Part shown: positions 1 to 8,860 of the stretch, in pieces
How the letters are laid out: every line of letters begins with the position of its first letter
Position numbering within the stretch: the stretch's first letter is position 1
NCBI RefSeq assembly: GCF_036226765.1
Contig: NZ_CP109017.1
Span: 2,989,501-3,053,500, forward strand
Direction: 5' to 3'
DNA: 64,000 nt
Source: Streptomyces sp. NBC_00670
GTDB lineage: Bacteria > Actinomycetota > Actinomycetes > Streptomycetales > Streptomycetaceae
Made by a program: the position numbers and the translations under genes
Notes under the pieces: generated by a model
What the model saw: the letters and a program-made list of their open reading frames with translations, nothing else
Told to the model about the DNA's origin: nothing
Databases searched by the model: none

Positions 1-764
1 ATCGCCTCCAGGAGCACCCGGCCGAGCAGCATCGGCGCGCACGCGGTGTCGAAGGCGAGCCCGGTGCCGACGGCGGCGGGCAGCAGTAGGTCGGACACCT
101 TGGCGACCGGCGCGAACGCGGAGTCGGCGACGGTCACGACGGTCAGCCCGGCCTCCCTGGCGTACGCGAGGGTGTCGACGACCTCGCGCGGATGCCGGGG
201 CAGCGCGAAGCACAGCAGCGTGGTGGCGCCGGCGCGGACGGCGGCGTCGACGCGGTCGTGGACCATCGTGCCGCCCTCGTCGAGCAGCCGTACGTCCGGA
301 TGGACCTTGGCGGCGAAGTACGTGAAGCCGTACGCCTGCGCCGCCGCCGCGCGCAGTCCGAGCACCGGCAGCGGGCGGCTCGCGGCGAGCAGCCGGCCCG
401 CCTCGCGCACCGGTCCGGGGTCGGCGAGCACCTCGGCGAGATGCCGCAGGTTCTCGATCTCGGCCTCGACGGCCTGCTGGTACTCGTTGTACGAGGCGCT
501 CCCCGCGGGCGCCTCGGCGGGGGCGACCTCGCGCAGATGGCGGCGGAGCGCCGGGTAGCCGTCGAAGCCGAGGGCGACGGCGAAGCGGGTGACGGAGGGC
601 TGACTGACCCCGGCCAGCTCGGCCAGCTCCACGCTGGACAGGAACGGCACCTCGGCGGCGCGGCGGACCATGCTGTGGGCGATGCGCCGCTGGGTGGGCG
701 TCAGCCGGTGCCCCTCGAAGAGCGTCTGCAGCCGCGCGGCGGGGCTGTCGGTCGCGCCACTCAT
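1..764 (-). CDS. RpiR/MurR-family transcriptional regulator with SIS domain (C-terminus cut by window edge)
   Basis: Leftward reading frame, open at the window edge, with about 254 codons visible from an ATG at 764. The N-terminal part holds an HTH_6-type helix-turn-helix (LAGVSQPSVTRFA) that typifies RpiR regulators. The rest matches a sugar isomerase (SIS) fold, with VLGLRAAAAQAYGF followed by a phosphosugar-binding loop region and TVVTVADSAFAPVA. The family senses phosphosugars and controls sugar or amino-sugar catabolism; the target here is unknown because whatever lies downstream is outside the window. It diverges from the small membrane-protein gene at 923. The family assignment is confident; the ligand is not known. 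Confidence 0.88.
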   Translation of the reverse strand, partial: MSGATDSPAARLQTLFEGHRLTPTQRRIAHSMVRRAAEVPFLSSVELAELAGVSQPSVTRFAVALGFDGYPALRRHLREVAPAEAPAGSASYNEYQQAVEAEIENLRHLAEVLADPGPVREAGRLLAASRPLPVLGLRAAAAQAYGFTYFAAKVHPDVRLLDEGGTMVHDRVDAAVRAGATTLLCFALPRHPREVVDTLAYAREAGLTVVTVADSAFAPVAKVSDLLLPAAVGTGLAFDTACAPMLLGRVLLEA

Positions 765-806
765 GGTGTGGTCCCCTCGCCGCGTCCTATTCAGGTCCCT
801 GGAATT

Positions 807-824
807 CTGCATGAACGTATGCAG
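807..824. promoter_or_regulatory. Inverted repeat upstream of the RpiR gene, candidate operator
   Basis: CTGCAT-6 nt-ATGCAG is a perfect dyad in the 158-nt gap between the divergent rpiR-like gene and the gene at 923, about 45 nt upstream of the rpiR start. The position suits an autoregulatory operator. No experimental consensus was matched, so this is inference. Confidence 0.35.
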
Positions 825-886
825 GGGCGGCAAGGAGGGCCGCCGGGGGGCGGCCACCCCGATCCGGCACTGGGGGGTTCTCCCCA

Positions 887-915
887 GTGTCACGGCGGCC
901 CGCGCTCCCTACCGT
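887..915 (+). promoter_or_regulatory. Candidate promoter for a leaderless transcript
   Basis: A TACCGT -10-like hexamer at 910-915 ends only 7 nt before the ATG at 923, and a weak -35-like GTGTCA lies at 887-892. There is no Shine-Dalgarno sequence between the hexamer and the ATG, so transcription would begin at or within a base or two of the start codon. This arrangement is common in Streptomyces. Confidence 0.45.
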
Positions 916-922
916 GGTCCCC

Positions 923-1342
923 ATGAGCGGTATGGACGCGCGCGACGCAGAACTGAAGAAGGAACTCGACGCCACCCTGCACGCGCGCAGGGAGCTCGGC
1001 GAGGAGTACGAGTCCGCACTGGTCGACTCGTTCCTGGAGAAGGTCGACCAGCGCATCGACAGCACGGTCGACCGGCGGGTGCGGCGCCATCTGGGCGAGC
1101 AGCAGCTCGTGGTGGCGCGCGGGTCGGGCCGGCCGCGGCCCACGGACTCCTGGGGGGAGCGGTTCGGCTTCGGGGTGGTCTCGCTGGTGCTGGCGATCCC
1201 GCTCTCGGCGATCGGCGGCGGGGTCGGCCATCTGCCGGGGCTGGTCACGGCGTGGATCGGCATCGTGGGCGTCAACGTGGCGCAGGTGCTGCGCACCCAG
1301 CCGGGCCTCTTCGGCCGTCGCCGGTCCTCCCGGGACGACTAG
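923..1342 (+). CDS. Small membrane protein with N-terminal coiled coil, function unknown
   Basis: 139 residues from the ATG at 923; the frame extends upstream but without a better start. Residues 5-60 are charged and helical (repeated Glu/Arg, probably a coiled coil). Residues about 80-120 form two hydrophobic segments (VVSLVLAIPLSAIGGGVGHL and TAWIGIVGVNVAQVL), followed by a basic tail. The likely topology is a cytoplasmic coiled coil with a two-pass membrane anchor. I do not recognise a named family. It diverges from the RpiR gene and probably has its own leaderless promoter. Confidence 0.7.
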   Translation: MSGMDARDAELKKELDATLHARRELGEEYESALVDSFLEKVDQRIDSTVDRRVRRHLGEQQLVVARGSGRPRPTDSWGERFGFGVVSLVLAIPLSAIGGGVGHLPGLVTAWIGIVGVNVAQVLRTQPGLFGRRRSSRDD

Positions 1343-1366
1343 AAGCCTTTCGCAGGGCGAAAGCTT
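1343..1366 (+). terminator. Weak bulged hairpin after the small membrane-protein gene; rest of gap to 1661 empty
   Basis: AAGCCTTTCGC pairs with GCGAAAGCTT around a short loop, directly after the stop codon; one base is bulged and there is no U-tract. From 1367 to 1661 I see only GC-rich dyads and no gene; this is the shared 3' region of two convergent genes. Confidence 0.4.
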
Positions 1367-1661
1367 GCGCGGGGACCGCCAACACCCCCGGGCGACCCGG
1401 GGGGCGGGACGACGGCGGTCCCCGCGAGGGACGGCGGCAGCCGGTCAGAACGGGCCGCGCGTCCGTGGCGCCATGGAGGTCCGGGAGCCGCTCCGGAAGC
1501 TCGGGACGCCGTACGGTGCCGGCCCGGGCGGGGAGCCGCTCCCGCCCCTTGCCGACATCCACCACTGTGCCCCTCGCGTGTTAAGCGGGTACTGCGCGGA
1601 CGTGACGCCCGCGTACCACTTCCGCGAAGACCGCGAGCCGGGCGCCCCCGCCCCCTGTTCG

Positions 1662-3053
1662 CTACTGCTTGCCCGACGTGGCCAGGAAGGCCAGCAGGTC
1701 CTGCCGGCTGACGACTCCGGTGGGCTTGCCCTCCACCAGCACGATCGCCGCGTCCGCCGCGCCGAGCACGGTCATCAGGTCGGCCACCGGCTCACCCGAG
1801 CCGACCTGCGGCAGTGGGGCGGACATGTGCTTCTCCAGCGGGTCCTCCAGGGAGGCCCGCTTCGCGAACAGCGCGTCGAGCAGCTCCCGCTCGACCACCG
1901 AGCCGACGACCTCGGCGGCCATGACGTCCGGATGGCCCGCGCCCGGCTTCACGATCGGCATCTGCGAGACGCCGTACTCGCGCAGCACGTCGATGGCCTG
2001 GCCGACCGTCTCGTCCGGGTGCATGTGGACGAGGGACGGGATGTGGCCGTGCTCCTTGTGGTTCAGCACGTCGCCGACGCGGGCGCTGGGGCCGGAGTCG
2101 TCCAGGAAGCCGTAGTCCGCCATCCACTCGTCGTTGAAGATCTTGCTGAGGTAGCCGCGGCCGCTGTCCGGGAGGAGGACGACGACCACGTCGTCCGGGC
2201 CGAGCCGCTCGGCGACCTTCAGGGCCGCCACGACCGCCATGCCGCAGGAGCCGCCGACCAGCAGCCCCTCCTCCTTGGCGAGCCGGCGGGTCATCTGGAA
2301 GGAGTCCTTGTCGGAGACGGCGACGATCTCGTCGGCGACACCGCGGTCGTACGCCTCGGGCCAGAAGTCCTCACCGACGCCCTCGACGAGGTACGGACGC
2401 CCGGAGCCGCCGGAGTAGACCGAGCCCTCGGGGTCGGCGCCGACCACCGTCACCCGGCCCTCGCTCGCCTCCTTGAGGTAGCGGCCGGTGCCGGAGATGG
2501 TGCCGCCGGTGCCGACGCCGGCCACGAAGTGGGTGATCCGGCCCTCCGTCTGCTCCCACAGCTCGGGGCCGGTCGAGTGATAGTGCGAGAGCGGGTTGTG
2601 CGGGTTGGAGTACTGGTCCGGCTTCCAGGCGCCCGGGGTCTCGCGCACCAGGCGGTCGGAGACGTTGTAGTACGAGTCCGGGTGCTCGGGGTCGACGGCG
2701 GTCGGGCAGACGACGACCTCGGCGCCGTACGCGCGCAGCACGTTGATCTTGTCGGTGCTCACCTTGTCGGGGCACACGAAGACGCACTTGTACCCCTTCT
2801 GCTGCGCCACGATCGCGAGCCCGACGCCGGTGTTGCCGCTGGTCGGCTCGACGATCGTGCCACCCGGCTTCAGCTCGCCGCTCTGCTCGGCCGCCTCGAT
2901 CATGCGCAGCGCGATGCGGTCCTTCACCGAGCCGCCCGGGTTGAAGTACTCCACCTTGGCGAGGACGGTCGCCTCGATGCCGACGGTGACGCTGTTGAGC
3001 CGCACCAGGGGGGTGTTGCCGACGAGGCTGATCATCGAGTCGTGGTATCGCAC
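1662..3053 (-). CDS. cbs: Cystathionine beta-synthase (PLP enzyme plus CBS-domain pair)
   Basis: 463 residues from a GTG at 3053, chosen because GGAG lies 6 nt upstream and because the protein then begins RYHDSMISLVGNTPLVRLN, the usual start of this family. The enzyme condenses serine and homocysteine to cystathionine in reverse transsulfuration, in the cytoplasm. Residues 1-320 are the fold-type II PLP domain: NPGGSVKDR carries the Schiff-base lysine, PTSGNTGVGLA is the substrate/PLP loop and GVGTGGTISGTGRY the phosphate loop. Residues about 335-460 are two CBS motifs, usually a ligand-sensing regulatory module. Divergent from the SGNH hydrolase. Confidence 0.95.
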   Translation of the reverse strand: MRYHDSMISLVGNTPLVRLNSVTVGIEATVLAKVEYFNPGGSVKDRIALRMIEAAEQSGELKPGGTIVEPTSGNTGVGLAIVAQQKGYKCVFVCPDKVSTDKINVLRAYGAEVVVCPTAVDPEHPDSYYNVSDRLVRETPGAWKPDQYSNPHNPLSHYHSTGPELWEQTEGRITHFVAGVGTGGTISGTGRYLKEASEGRVTVVGADPEGSVYSGGSGRPYLVEGVGEDFWPEAYDRGVADEIVAVSDKDSFQMTRRLAKEEGLLVGGSCGMAVVAALKVAERLGPDDVVVVLLPDSGRGYLSKIFNDEWMADYGFLDDSGPSARVGDVLNHKEHGHIPSLVHMHPDETVGQAIDVLREYGVSQMPIVKPGAGHPDVMAAEVVGSVVERELLDALFAKRASLEDPLEKHMSAPLPQVGSGEPVADLMTVLGAADAAIVLVEGKPTGVVSRQDLLAFLATSGKQ

Positions 3054-3235
3054 CGTTGTCTCCGGTCGCAGCGATGGGGAAATGGTCGTGATGGTCCCGC
3101 CAGCGTAAGCGCTCCGCTGGTCAGGAGGTTGCCCGCAGCCAGTGCTCACCGTCTGTCCACCTCCCGTCGAGATTGGCCGACCGGCCGTACGGGGCAAGCA
3201 GTGGGTGTACGGCTATGAGGAGGTGGCTGCGGAGC

Positions 3236-4258
3236 ATGACGAGCATGTCGAGGGCGCGGGTGGCCCGGCGGATCGCGGCCGGCGCGGCGTACGGCGGTGG
3301 CGGCGTCGGGCTGGTCGGCGCGGCCGCGGTGGGCCTGGTGCTGGCGGAGATGCAGCTCGCCAAGCGCCATGTGGGCAACGGGCAGAGCGCGCCTCCGCCG
3401 AGCGCGGACGGGCTCTACGGGCGGGCGTTCACCGTGCCCGGTGAGCCCCCGCTGCGGCTGACCATGCTCGGCGACTCCACGGCGGCGGGGCAGGGCGTGC
3501 ACCGGGCGCGGCAGACGCCGGGCTCGCTGCTCGCGGCCGGGCTCGCGGCGGTGGCGGAGCGGCCGGTGGAGCTGCGCAACGTGGCGGTGACGGGGGCGCG
3601 GTCGGACGACCTCGAACGGCAGGTCGGGCGGGCGCTGGACGACCCGGCGCGGGTGCCCGACGTGTGCGTGATCATGATCGGCGCGAACGACGTCACCCAC
3701 CGGGTGCCGCCGACCCGCTCGGTGCGGTGCCTGGCGGCGGCGGTGCGGCGGCTGCGGACGGCGGGGGCGGAGGTCGTCGTCGGCACGTGTCCCGACCTCG
3801 GGACCATCGAGCCGGTGCAGCAGCCGCTGCGGTGGCTGGCCCGGCGGACCTCGCGGCAGCTGGCCGCGGCGCAGACGATCGGGACGGTGGAGCAGGGCGG
3901 CCGCACGGTGTCGCTGGGCGATCTGCTGGGCCCCGAGTTCGAGGCGAACCCGCGGGAGCTGTTCGGCCCCGACAACTACCACCCCTCGGTGGAGGGGTAC
4001 GCGACGGCGGCGATGGCGGTACTGCCGACGGTGTGCGCGGCGCTGGGGCTGTGGCCGGAGGAGGAGCGGCCGGACGCGAGCCGGCGCGAGGGGTTCCTGC
4101 CGGTCGCCCGTGCGGCGGCGGAGGCGGCGTCGGAGGCGGGCACGGAGGTCGCGGCGGCGATGCCGGTCGGCCCACGGGGGCCGTGGGCCCTCCTCAAGCG
4201 CCGCCGCCGGCGCCGGGTGCCCGCCCCGGACCCCACCCCGGCCGAGGCCCCCCACTAG
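3236..4258 (+). CDS. Secreted or membrane-anchored SGNH/GDSL hydrolase
   Basis: 340 residues from the ATG at 3236 (AGGAGG at 3218-3223, 12 nt upstream; the ATG at 3245 is an alternative). An N-terminal hydrophobic stretch (AYGGGGVGLVGAAAVGLVLA) acts as a signal or anchor. The SGNH signatures are present: block I MLGDSTAAGQGV with the nucleophile Ser, block III IGANDVTH, and the C-terminal DNYHPSVEGY with the catalytic Asp and His. It is an extracytoplasmic esterase or lipase-like enzyme; its substrate cannot be read from the sequence. The C-terminus ends in a basic stretch (KRRRRRRVP). It is followed by a 424-nt gap holding repeats. Confidence 0.88.
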   Translation: MTSMSRARVARRIAAGAAYGGGGVGLVGAAAVGLVLAEMQLAKRHVGNGQSAPPPSADGLYGRAFTVPGEPPLRLTMLGDSTAAGQGVHRARQTPGSLLAAGLAAVAERPVELRNVAVTGARSDDLERQVGRALDDPARVPDVCVIMIGANDVTHRVPPTRSVRCLAAAVRRLRTAGAEVVVGTCPDLGTIEPVQQPLRWLARRTSRQLAAAQTIGTVEQGGRTVSLGDLLGPEFEANPRELFGPDNYHPSVEGYATAAMAVLPTVCAALGLWPEEERPDASRREGFLPVARAAAEAASEAGTEVAAAMPVGPRGPWALLKRRRRRRVPAPDPTPAEAPH

Positions 4259-4365
4259 GGGCTCCGCCTCCGGGCCCCGGGAAGGGGGGACTGCGTCCGG
4301 CGGGCAGGTGCGGGTCCGTGGTGGTTGGTCGCGCCCGCGCGGCGGAGCCGGCAGATCCAACACAG

Positions 4366-4405
4366 CCCCGCGCCCCTAACGGGGCGCCCCGTTAGGGGCG
4401 CGGGG
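4366..4405. repeat. Perfect 40-bp palindrome, copy of intergenic repeat family 1
   Basis: CCCCGCGCCCCTAACGGGGC is followed directly by its exact complement, then by the asymmetric tail AACTGCGCGA. The same core (CGCGGGGAACTGCGCGA) recurs at 19250-19321, 28070-28091 and 42968-42987, always just downstream of a gene. Here it follows the SGNH hydrolase and probably acts as its terminator. Confidence 0.8.
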
Positions 4406-4513
4406 AACTGCGCGAGCAAGCCGCACCGGTCCGCACTCGGTCGACAACCCCGCCCACCCCACCCCACCCCTCACCGACCCACCCACCCCCTCCACCTCCC
4501 CCCCCGGGTGAAG

Positions 4514-4543
4514 GACGGGAAGGGTAGGGGCGGCGGGGGTGAA
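4514..4543 (+). repeat. Copy of intergenic repeat family 2
   Basis: GACGGGAAGGGTAGGGGCGG followed by CGGGGGTGAA, in inverted orientation relative to copies at 27990-28019 and 42905-42934. It lies about 140 nt upstream of the thiolase start. The rest of 4259-4682 is C-rich spacer with no gene visible. Confidence 0.7.
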
Positions 4544-4682
4544 GAAACTCACCGGCAGCCAAAGCAAGCGCTTGGAAAGTGCGGCCCGTGTCACACGCCG
4601 GCAACCGTGACCTCAGCCATACGGACGGGTAGCTTCCCAATCAGCCCTGCCCGCCCACCCCCGTGAAGCCAATGGAGCCGTG

Positions 4683-5903
4683 ATGCCCGAAGCCGTCATC
4701 GTCTCGACCGCCCGCTCCCCCATCGGCCGCGCCTTCAAGGGCTCCCTCAAGGACCTCCGCCCCGACGACCTCACCGCCACCGTCATCCAGGCCGCCCTCG
4801 CCAAGGTCCCGGGTCTCGACCCGAAGGACATCGACGACCTGATGCTCGGCTGCGGCCTCCCCGGCGGCGAACAGGGCAACAACCTCGGCCGCATCGTCGC
4901 CGTACAGATGGGCATGGACCACCTGCCCGGCTGCACCGTCACCCGCTACTGCTCCTCCTCGCTCCAGACCTCCCGCATGGCCCTGCACGCCATCAAGGCC
5001 GGCGAGGGCGACGTCTTCATCTCGGCCGGCGTCGAGATGGTCTCCCGCTACACCAAGGGCAACTCCGACAGCCTCCCGGACACGCACAACCCGCTGTTCG
5101 CCGAGGCCGAGGCCCGCACCGCCGCCACCGCCGAGCAGGAGGGCGCGACCTGGCACGACCCCCGCGAGGACGGCCTGGTCCCCGACCCGTACATCGCGAT
5201 GGGCCAGACCGCCGAGAACCTGGCCCGCCTCAAGGGCATCACCCGCGAGGAGATGGACGAGTTCGGCGTCCGCTCGCAGAACCTCGCCGAGCAGGCCCTC
5301 GCCAACGGCTTCTGGGAGCGGGAGATCACCCCCGTGACGCTCCCGGACGGCACGGTCGTCAGCAAGGACGACGGCCCCCGCCCCGGCGTCACCATGGAGG
5401 GCGTCGCCGGCCTGAAGCCGGTCTTCCGCCCCGACGGCCTGGTCACCGCCGGCAACTGCTGCCCGCTCAACGACGGCGCCGCCGCGGTCGTCATCATGAG
5501 CGACACCAAGGCCCGCGAGCTGGGCCTGACCCCGCTGGCCCGGATCGTGTCCACCGGCGTCTCCGGTCTCTCCCCCGAGATCATGGGCTACGGCCCGGTC
5601 GAGGCCAGCAACCAGGCGCTCAAGCGCGCGGGTCTCGGCATCGACGACATCGACCTCGTCGAGATCAACGAGGCCTTCGCCGCCCAGGTGATCCCCTCCT
5701 ACCGCGACCTGGGCATCGACCTGGACAAGCTGAACGTCAACGGCGGCGCCATCGCCGTCGGCCACCCGTTCGGCATGACGGGTGCCCGCATCACCGGCAC
5801 GCTGATCAACTCGCTCCAGTTCCACGACAAGCAGTTCGGCCTGGAGACGATGTGCGTCGGCGGCGGCCAGGGCATGGCCATGGTGATCGAGCGCCTCAGC
5901 TGA
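4683..5903 (+). CDS. Acetyl-CoA acetyltransferase / 3-ketoacyl-CoA thiolase
   Basis: 406 residues; the ATG at 4683 has GGAG 5 nt upstream, while the overlapping GTG at 4680 is too close. Thiolase II family: it cleaves 3-ketoacyl-CoA with CoA in beta-oxidation or condenses two acetyl-CoA. The nucleophilic Cys is in TRYCSSSLQ (N-terminal half), the catalytic His in [11 protein letters not shown] and the second Cys in [12 protein letters not shown]. Full length for the family. The gene appears monocistronic, with a strong terminator 60 nt downstream. Chain-length preference cannot be judged. Confidence 0.93.
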   Translation: MPEAVIVSTARSPIGRAFKGSLKDLRPDDLTATVIQAALAKVPGLDPKDIDDLMLGCGLPGGEQGNNLGRIVAVQMGMDHLPGCTVTRYCSSSLQTSRMALHAIKAGEGDVFISAGVEMVSRYTKGNSDSLPDTHNPLFAEAEARTAATAEQEGATWHDPREDGLVPDPYIAMGQTAENLARLKGITREEMDEFGVRSQNLAEQALANGFWEREITPVTLPDGTVVSKDDGPRPGVTMEGVAGLKPVFRPDGLVTAGNCCPLNDGAAAVVIMSDTKARELGLTPLARIVSTGVSGLSPEIMGYGPVEASNQALKRAGLGIDDIDLVEINEAFAAQVIPSYRDLGIDLDKLNVNGGAIAVGHPFGMTGARITGTLINSLQFHDKQFGLETMCVGGGQGMAMVIERLS

Positions 5904-5964
5904 GACGGGGGGCGCGCACTGCGCCCCGCCACCCCCGCGCACGCCGTCACGCGCCCGCGCACGT

Positions 5965-6006
5965 ACGGCCCGGAGTTCCGCTTCCACACGGCTCCGGGCC
6001 GTTTTG
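5965..6006 (+). terminator. Intrinsic terminator after the thiolase gene
   Basis: ACGGCCCGGAG (5965-5975) pairs perfectly with CTCCGGGCCGT (5992-6002) and is followed by a short T-run, a textbook rho-independent signal. Confidence 0.9.
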
Positions 6007-6205
6007 TGATCCAATCTCCCCCATGATGTGACCTATCTCGCTCCTGTGAGAGATACCCCCAGGTCACAGCGGTCGGCACGCTGCCCCAGAGTCCCCGGGC
6101 GCCCCATGAGTTGTCCGGTTCGTGACGTTACGCACTGACAGCTCGATAGTCCGCCCTTCAAGCTGATGTAGGAAGTCGGGGGTCGACCGAACCGGGAGTA
6201 CGTCC

Positions 6206-7003
6206 GTGAGCGCCATGCCGATTGCTCTGCTGCTCACCACGGCCACCACCGCGGCCGTGGGTGTCGCCGCCCTGCGCAGCCTCAAGTCGCTGCGCCGGCA
6301 GGTCGCGGCCCTGCACACCGAACTCGCCGAGAGCCGTGCGGCGCACGCGTCGGCCGTCGTGCCGGCCGCGCGCACCGCGGCGGACACCGACGAGATACGC
6401 GCCGCCGTGGCCGAGGCCCTGGCCGAGGAGCGGGAGCGGGAGCTGGCCGAGGCCCGCGCCTTCTGGGCCGCCCAGGAGGCCCGTGACATCGACGCGCCCC
6501 CGATCCTGGGCGGACTGCCCGGCGGTGAGCTGTTCCTGCCCCGCCAGGCGGACCTCGCCGGCCTGGAGCACGAGGCGCTGGAGCCGGTGACCGAGCCCCC
6601 GCTGGAGGAGGGCGAACCGGCCGTCGATCCGGCCGAGCTGGCCGCCGCCCGCCGCCGCCACCCCTCGCACCCGGACTTCGTGCCGGGCCCCTCGCCCGTC
6701 GTCGGCGACCACGAGCGCACGGTCGCGTGTCTGGAGGAGCTCGCCGCCTCCCGTACCGCGCTGGCCGACGTCCGCCCGGGCCCGCTGGGCACCCTGGACG
6801 TCTACGTCTTCGCCGACGGGACGACGCTGTGCATGACCCCGGGCCACCGCGAGACCGCGGAGCGCCTGGCGGTCGCGCTGCACGCGGGCGGGACCCCGGT
6901 GCTGCTCGGCGGTTCGGGCGTCTCGGGCGCGTACAGCCTGACGTTCGAGTGCGGCGAGGAGAGCGTGTACATCCTGGCCGACCGGGTCATCGCTTCCCTC
7001 TGA
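6206..7003 (+). CDS. Membrane-anchored conserved protein of unknown function
   Basis: 265 residues from a GTG at 6206 with GGGAG 7 nt upstream. An N-terminal hydrophobic helix (PIALLLTTATTAAVGVAAL) is followed by a helical, Ala/Glu-rich region (about 30-95, probably coiled coil). The C-terminal globular domain (about 165-265) includes DVYVFADGTTLCMTPGH and GAYSLTFECGEESVYILADR. It looks like an extracytoplasmic or membrane-tethered domain with no catalytic motif I recognise. The gene is monocistronic and points toward the opposite-strand gene at 7063. Confidence 0.75.
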   Translation: MSAMPIALLLTTATTAAVGVAALRSLKSLRRQVAALHTELAESRAAHASAVVPAARTAADTDEIRAAVAEALAEERERELAEARAFWAAQEARDIDAPPILGGLPGGELFLPRQADLAGLEHEALEPVTEPPLEEGEPAVDPAELAAARRRHPSHPDFVPGPSPVVGDHERTVACLEELAASRTALADVRPGPLGTLDVYVFADGTTLCMTPGHRETAERLAVALHAGGTPVLLGGSGVSGAYSLTFECGEESVYILADRVIASL

Positions 7004-7062
7004 GCCTCACTCTGAGCGCTTCGGGGGCGCCCGCGCGCTCCCTCACGCCCCGCCGCACCGCT

Positions 7063-7374
7063 TCACACCCCCGCGCGCTGCTGGGCCTCCGCCACCAGGG
7101 TCATCGCCCGGTCCAGCGCCTCCTCGTCCTCCAGTACGAGGGCCAGATCCTGTCCGGCGACGGTGATCTGGTCCGCCGCCGCGAACATGCCCGCGTCCGG
7201 CATCTCCCGGGGGGTCGCCGAGGGCTCCTCCAGGAGCTGGGCACGCCGTGCCAGTTCCCTGGCCAGCCCCAGTGCCTCGGCCGCCGCCCCGCGCTGGAGC
7301 CGGCTCTGCGGGGCGGCCCGCAGCCGGTCGGCGAAGTGGTCCACAGCCCGCGTCAAAGGCGTCGTATCAAGCAC
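7063..7374 (-). CDS. Small conserved helical protein, function unknown
   Basis: 103 residues, nearly all predicted helix: LTRAVDHFADRLRAAPQSRLQRGAA, then LARELARRAQLLEE, and a C-terminal LDRAMTLVAEAQQRAGV. No signal peptide, membrane segment or catalytic motif. It is convergent with the preceding membrane protein and divergent from the DUF4287 gene, whose start lies about 100 nt away. The frame has the codon bias of its neighbours, which supports it as real; I do not recognise the family. Confidence 0.65.
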   Translation of the reverse strand: MLDTTPLTRAVDHFADRLRAAPQSRLQRGAAAEALGLARELARRAQLLEEPSATPREMPDAGMFAAADQITVAGQDLALVLEDEEALDRAMTLVAEAQQRAGV

Positions 7375-7475
7375 GGCGCGAGCGTACGCGTCCGGACGGG
7401 ACTGTTGCCAACGGGCGAACGCTCAGGCACGGTGACCTGAAGGACCGGATTCATCGCTCGCGTCCGGAGGCGCCG

Positions 7476-7706
7476 ATGTCCCAAGTCTTCTCCGCAGAGA
7501 CCCATCGCAATCTGCTCGCCCGTATCCCCCACTGCACCGGTCGTGAGGTCGCCGACTGGCTGCGCACCGTCGAAGAAGGCCCCGCCCTCGTCCGTTTCGA
7601 GGAGAAGGTCAGCTGGCTCCGCAGTGAGCACAACCTCGCCTACGGCCACGCCAAGGCGCTCGTCCACGAGTACGACCTGCGCCGGGCCGCGCGCAGACTG
7701 CTCTGA
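7476..7706 (+). CDS. DUF4287 small protein
   Basis: 76 residues from an ATG with GGAGG 5 nt upstream. The sequence (HRNLLARIPHCTGREVADWL, then FEEKVSWLRSEHNLAYGHAK and ALVHEYDLRRAARRLL) fits the DUF4287 family, small proteins that align on W-x-W-rich helices and the HNLAYGHAKALV motif. The family has no established biochemical role. The gene ends just before a strong bidirectional terminator shared with the Bax inhibitor gene. Confidence 0.8.
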   Translation: MSQVFSAETHRNLLARIPHCTGREVADWLRTVEEGPALVRFEEKVSWLRSEHNLAYGHAKALVHEYDLRRAARRLL

Positions 7707-7745
7707 CCCGCCGCCGGTCCCCGCTCCCCGCCACCGCCGCATACG

Positions 7746-7789
7746 GAAGGGCTCCGTACGGTCGTCGCTTCGACCGTACGGAGCCCTTC
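7746..7789. terminator. Bidirectional terminator between convergent genes
   Basis: A perfect 19-bp stem (7746-7764 with 7771-7789; arm core GGGCTCCGTACGGTCG) and a 6-nt loop between the DUF4287 gene and the Bax inhibitor gene. Confidence 0.9.
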
Positions 7790-7827
7790 GGCGCGTTGTG
7801 CCGCGCGTCGGCGCGGTGTGCCGCGCG

Positions 7828-8724
7828 TCAGTCGCTGCTGCTGAAGATCGCCACCAGCCGCAGCATCTCGATGTAGATCCACACCAGGGTCATGGTCAGG
7901 CCGAACGCGGCCAGCCAGGACTCCTCGCGCGGGGCGCCGTAGGCGATGCCGTCCTCGATCTGCTTGAAGTCGAGCGTCAGGAAGAACGCGCCGAGCAGGA
8001 TCGCGATGATGCCGACGATCGCGCCGAGCGGACCGAAGCTGCGCAGCCCGCCGTCCTCGGCGACGCCGAAGGCGACCAGCAGCAGGTTGACCGCCAACAC
8101 CGCGATGAAGGCGACGGCGATGGCCATGCCGATCCGGGCGTACCGCGCGGTGACCCGGATCCAGCCCGCCTTGTAGACGAGCAGCGTGGCGCCGGAGACC
8201 GCCATGGTGCCGAGCACCGCCTGGAACGGGGCGCCGCTCCAGCGCGAGTTGAACATCTCGCTGAACACCCCGAGGAAGACGCCCTCGAAGGCGGCGTACC
8301 CGAGGATCAGCGCGGGCGAGGCCTTGCGCTTGAAGGACTGCACCATCGCCAGGACGAAGGCGATGAGCGCGGAGCCGATCGCCAGGCCGTAGCTGGTGGT
8401 GGAGACCGGCAGCAGGGCCCAGGCGAGCGCGGCGCCGACGGCGACCGTGCCGAGCGTCAGGGCGGAGCGCGAGACGACGTCGTCCATCGTCATCCGGCCG
8501 GGGGCGGCCGGGGCCTGCGGCGGGGCGCCCTGGCCGTACTGCTGGGCGTAGGGGTTCTGGGCGTACGGGTTGCCGCCCTGCGGGGCGTACGGGTTGCCCT
8601 GCGCGTAGGGGTTGGCCTGCGTGCCGACAGCGGGGCCCCCGGCCTGCGGCGCGGTGTTGAAGCCGGCGTAGCCGTTGTCGCGGCTGAACCCCCGTCGCGA
8701 GAAGACCGGGTTGCTGCTCCTCAT
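7828..8724 (-). CDS. Bax inhibitor-1 (BI-1/YccA) family membrane protein
   Basis: 298 residues from an ATG with GGAGG 6 nt upstream. The N-terminal 100 residues are disordered and rich in Asn-Pro-Tyr-Ala (GNPYAPQGGNPYAQNPYAQ). From about 105 onward there are seven transmembrane helices, for example TLGTVAVGAALAWALLPV, LAIGSALIAFVLAMVQ and GIIAILLGAFFLTLDF. The last helix region has the family's acidic pattern (FKQIEDGIAYGAP). BI-1 proteins are thought to mediate pH-dependent calcium leak; their bacterial role is unclear. It sits in the plasma membrane and is monocistronic, ending at the strong terminator at 7746-7789. Confidence 0.9.
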   Translation of the reverse strand: MRSSNPVFSRRGFSRDNGYAGFNTAPQAGGPAVGTQANPYAQGNPYAPQGGNPYAQNPYAQQYGQGAPPQAPAAPGRMTMDDVVSRSALTLGTVAVGAALAWALLPVSTTSYGLAIGSALIAFVLAMVQSFKRKASPALILGYAAFEGVFLGVFSEMFNSRWSGAPFQAVLGTMAVSGATLLVYKAGWIRVTARYARIGMAIAVAFIAVLAVNLLLVAFGVAEDGGLRSFGPLGAIVGIIAILLGAFFLTLDFKQIEDGIAYGAPREESWLAAFGLTMTLVWIYIEMLRLVAIFSSSD

Positions 8725-8860
8725 TTCACTCCTCCATGGCCACCCTGCGCGGCCTTGGCCTCAAGGGTAATGGCTTCGCAAAAGATTGACTCTACTGCTT
8801 GGGGAGGATCTTTCCCCCGCGCTGTCACCGTACGCGCCGGGTGTGACATCGCAGGGGCGG

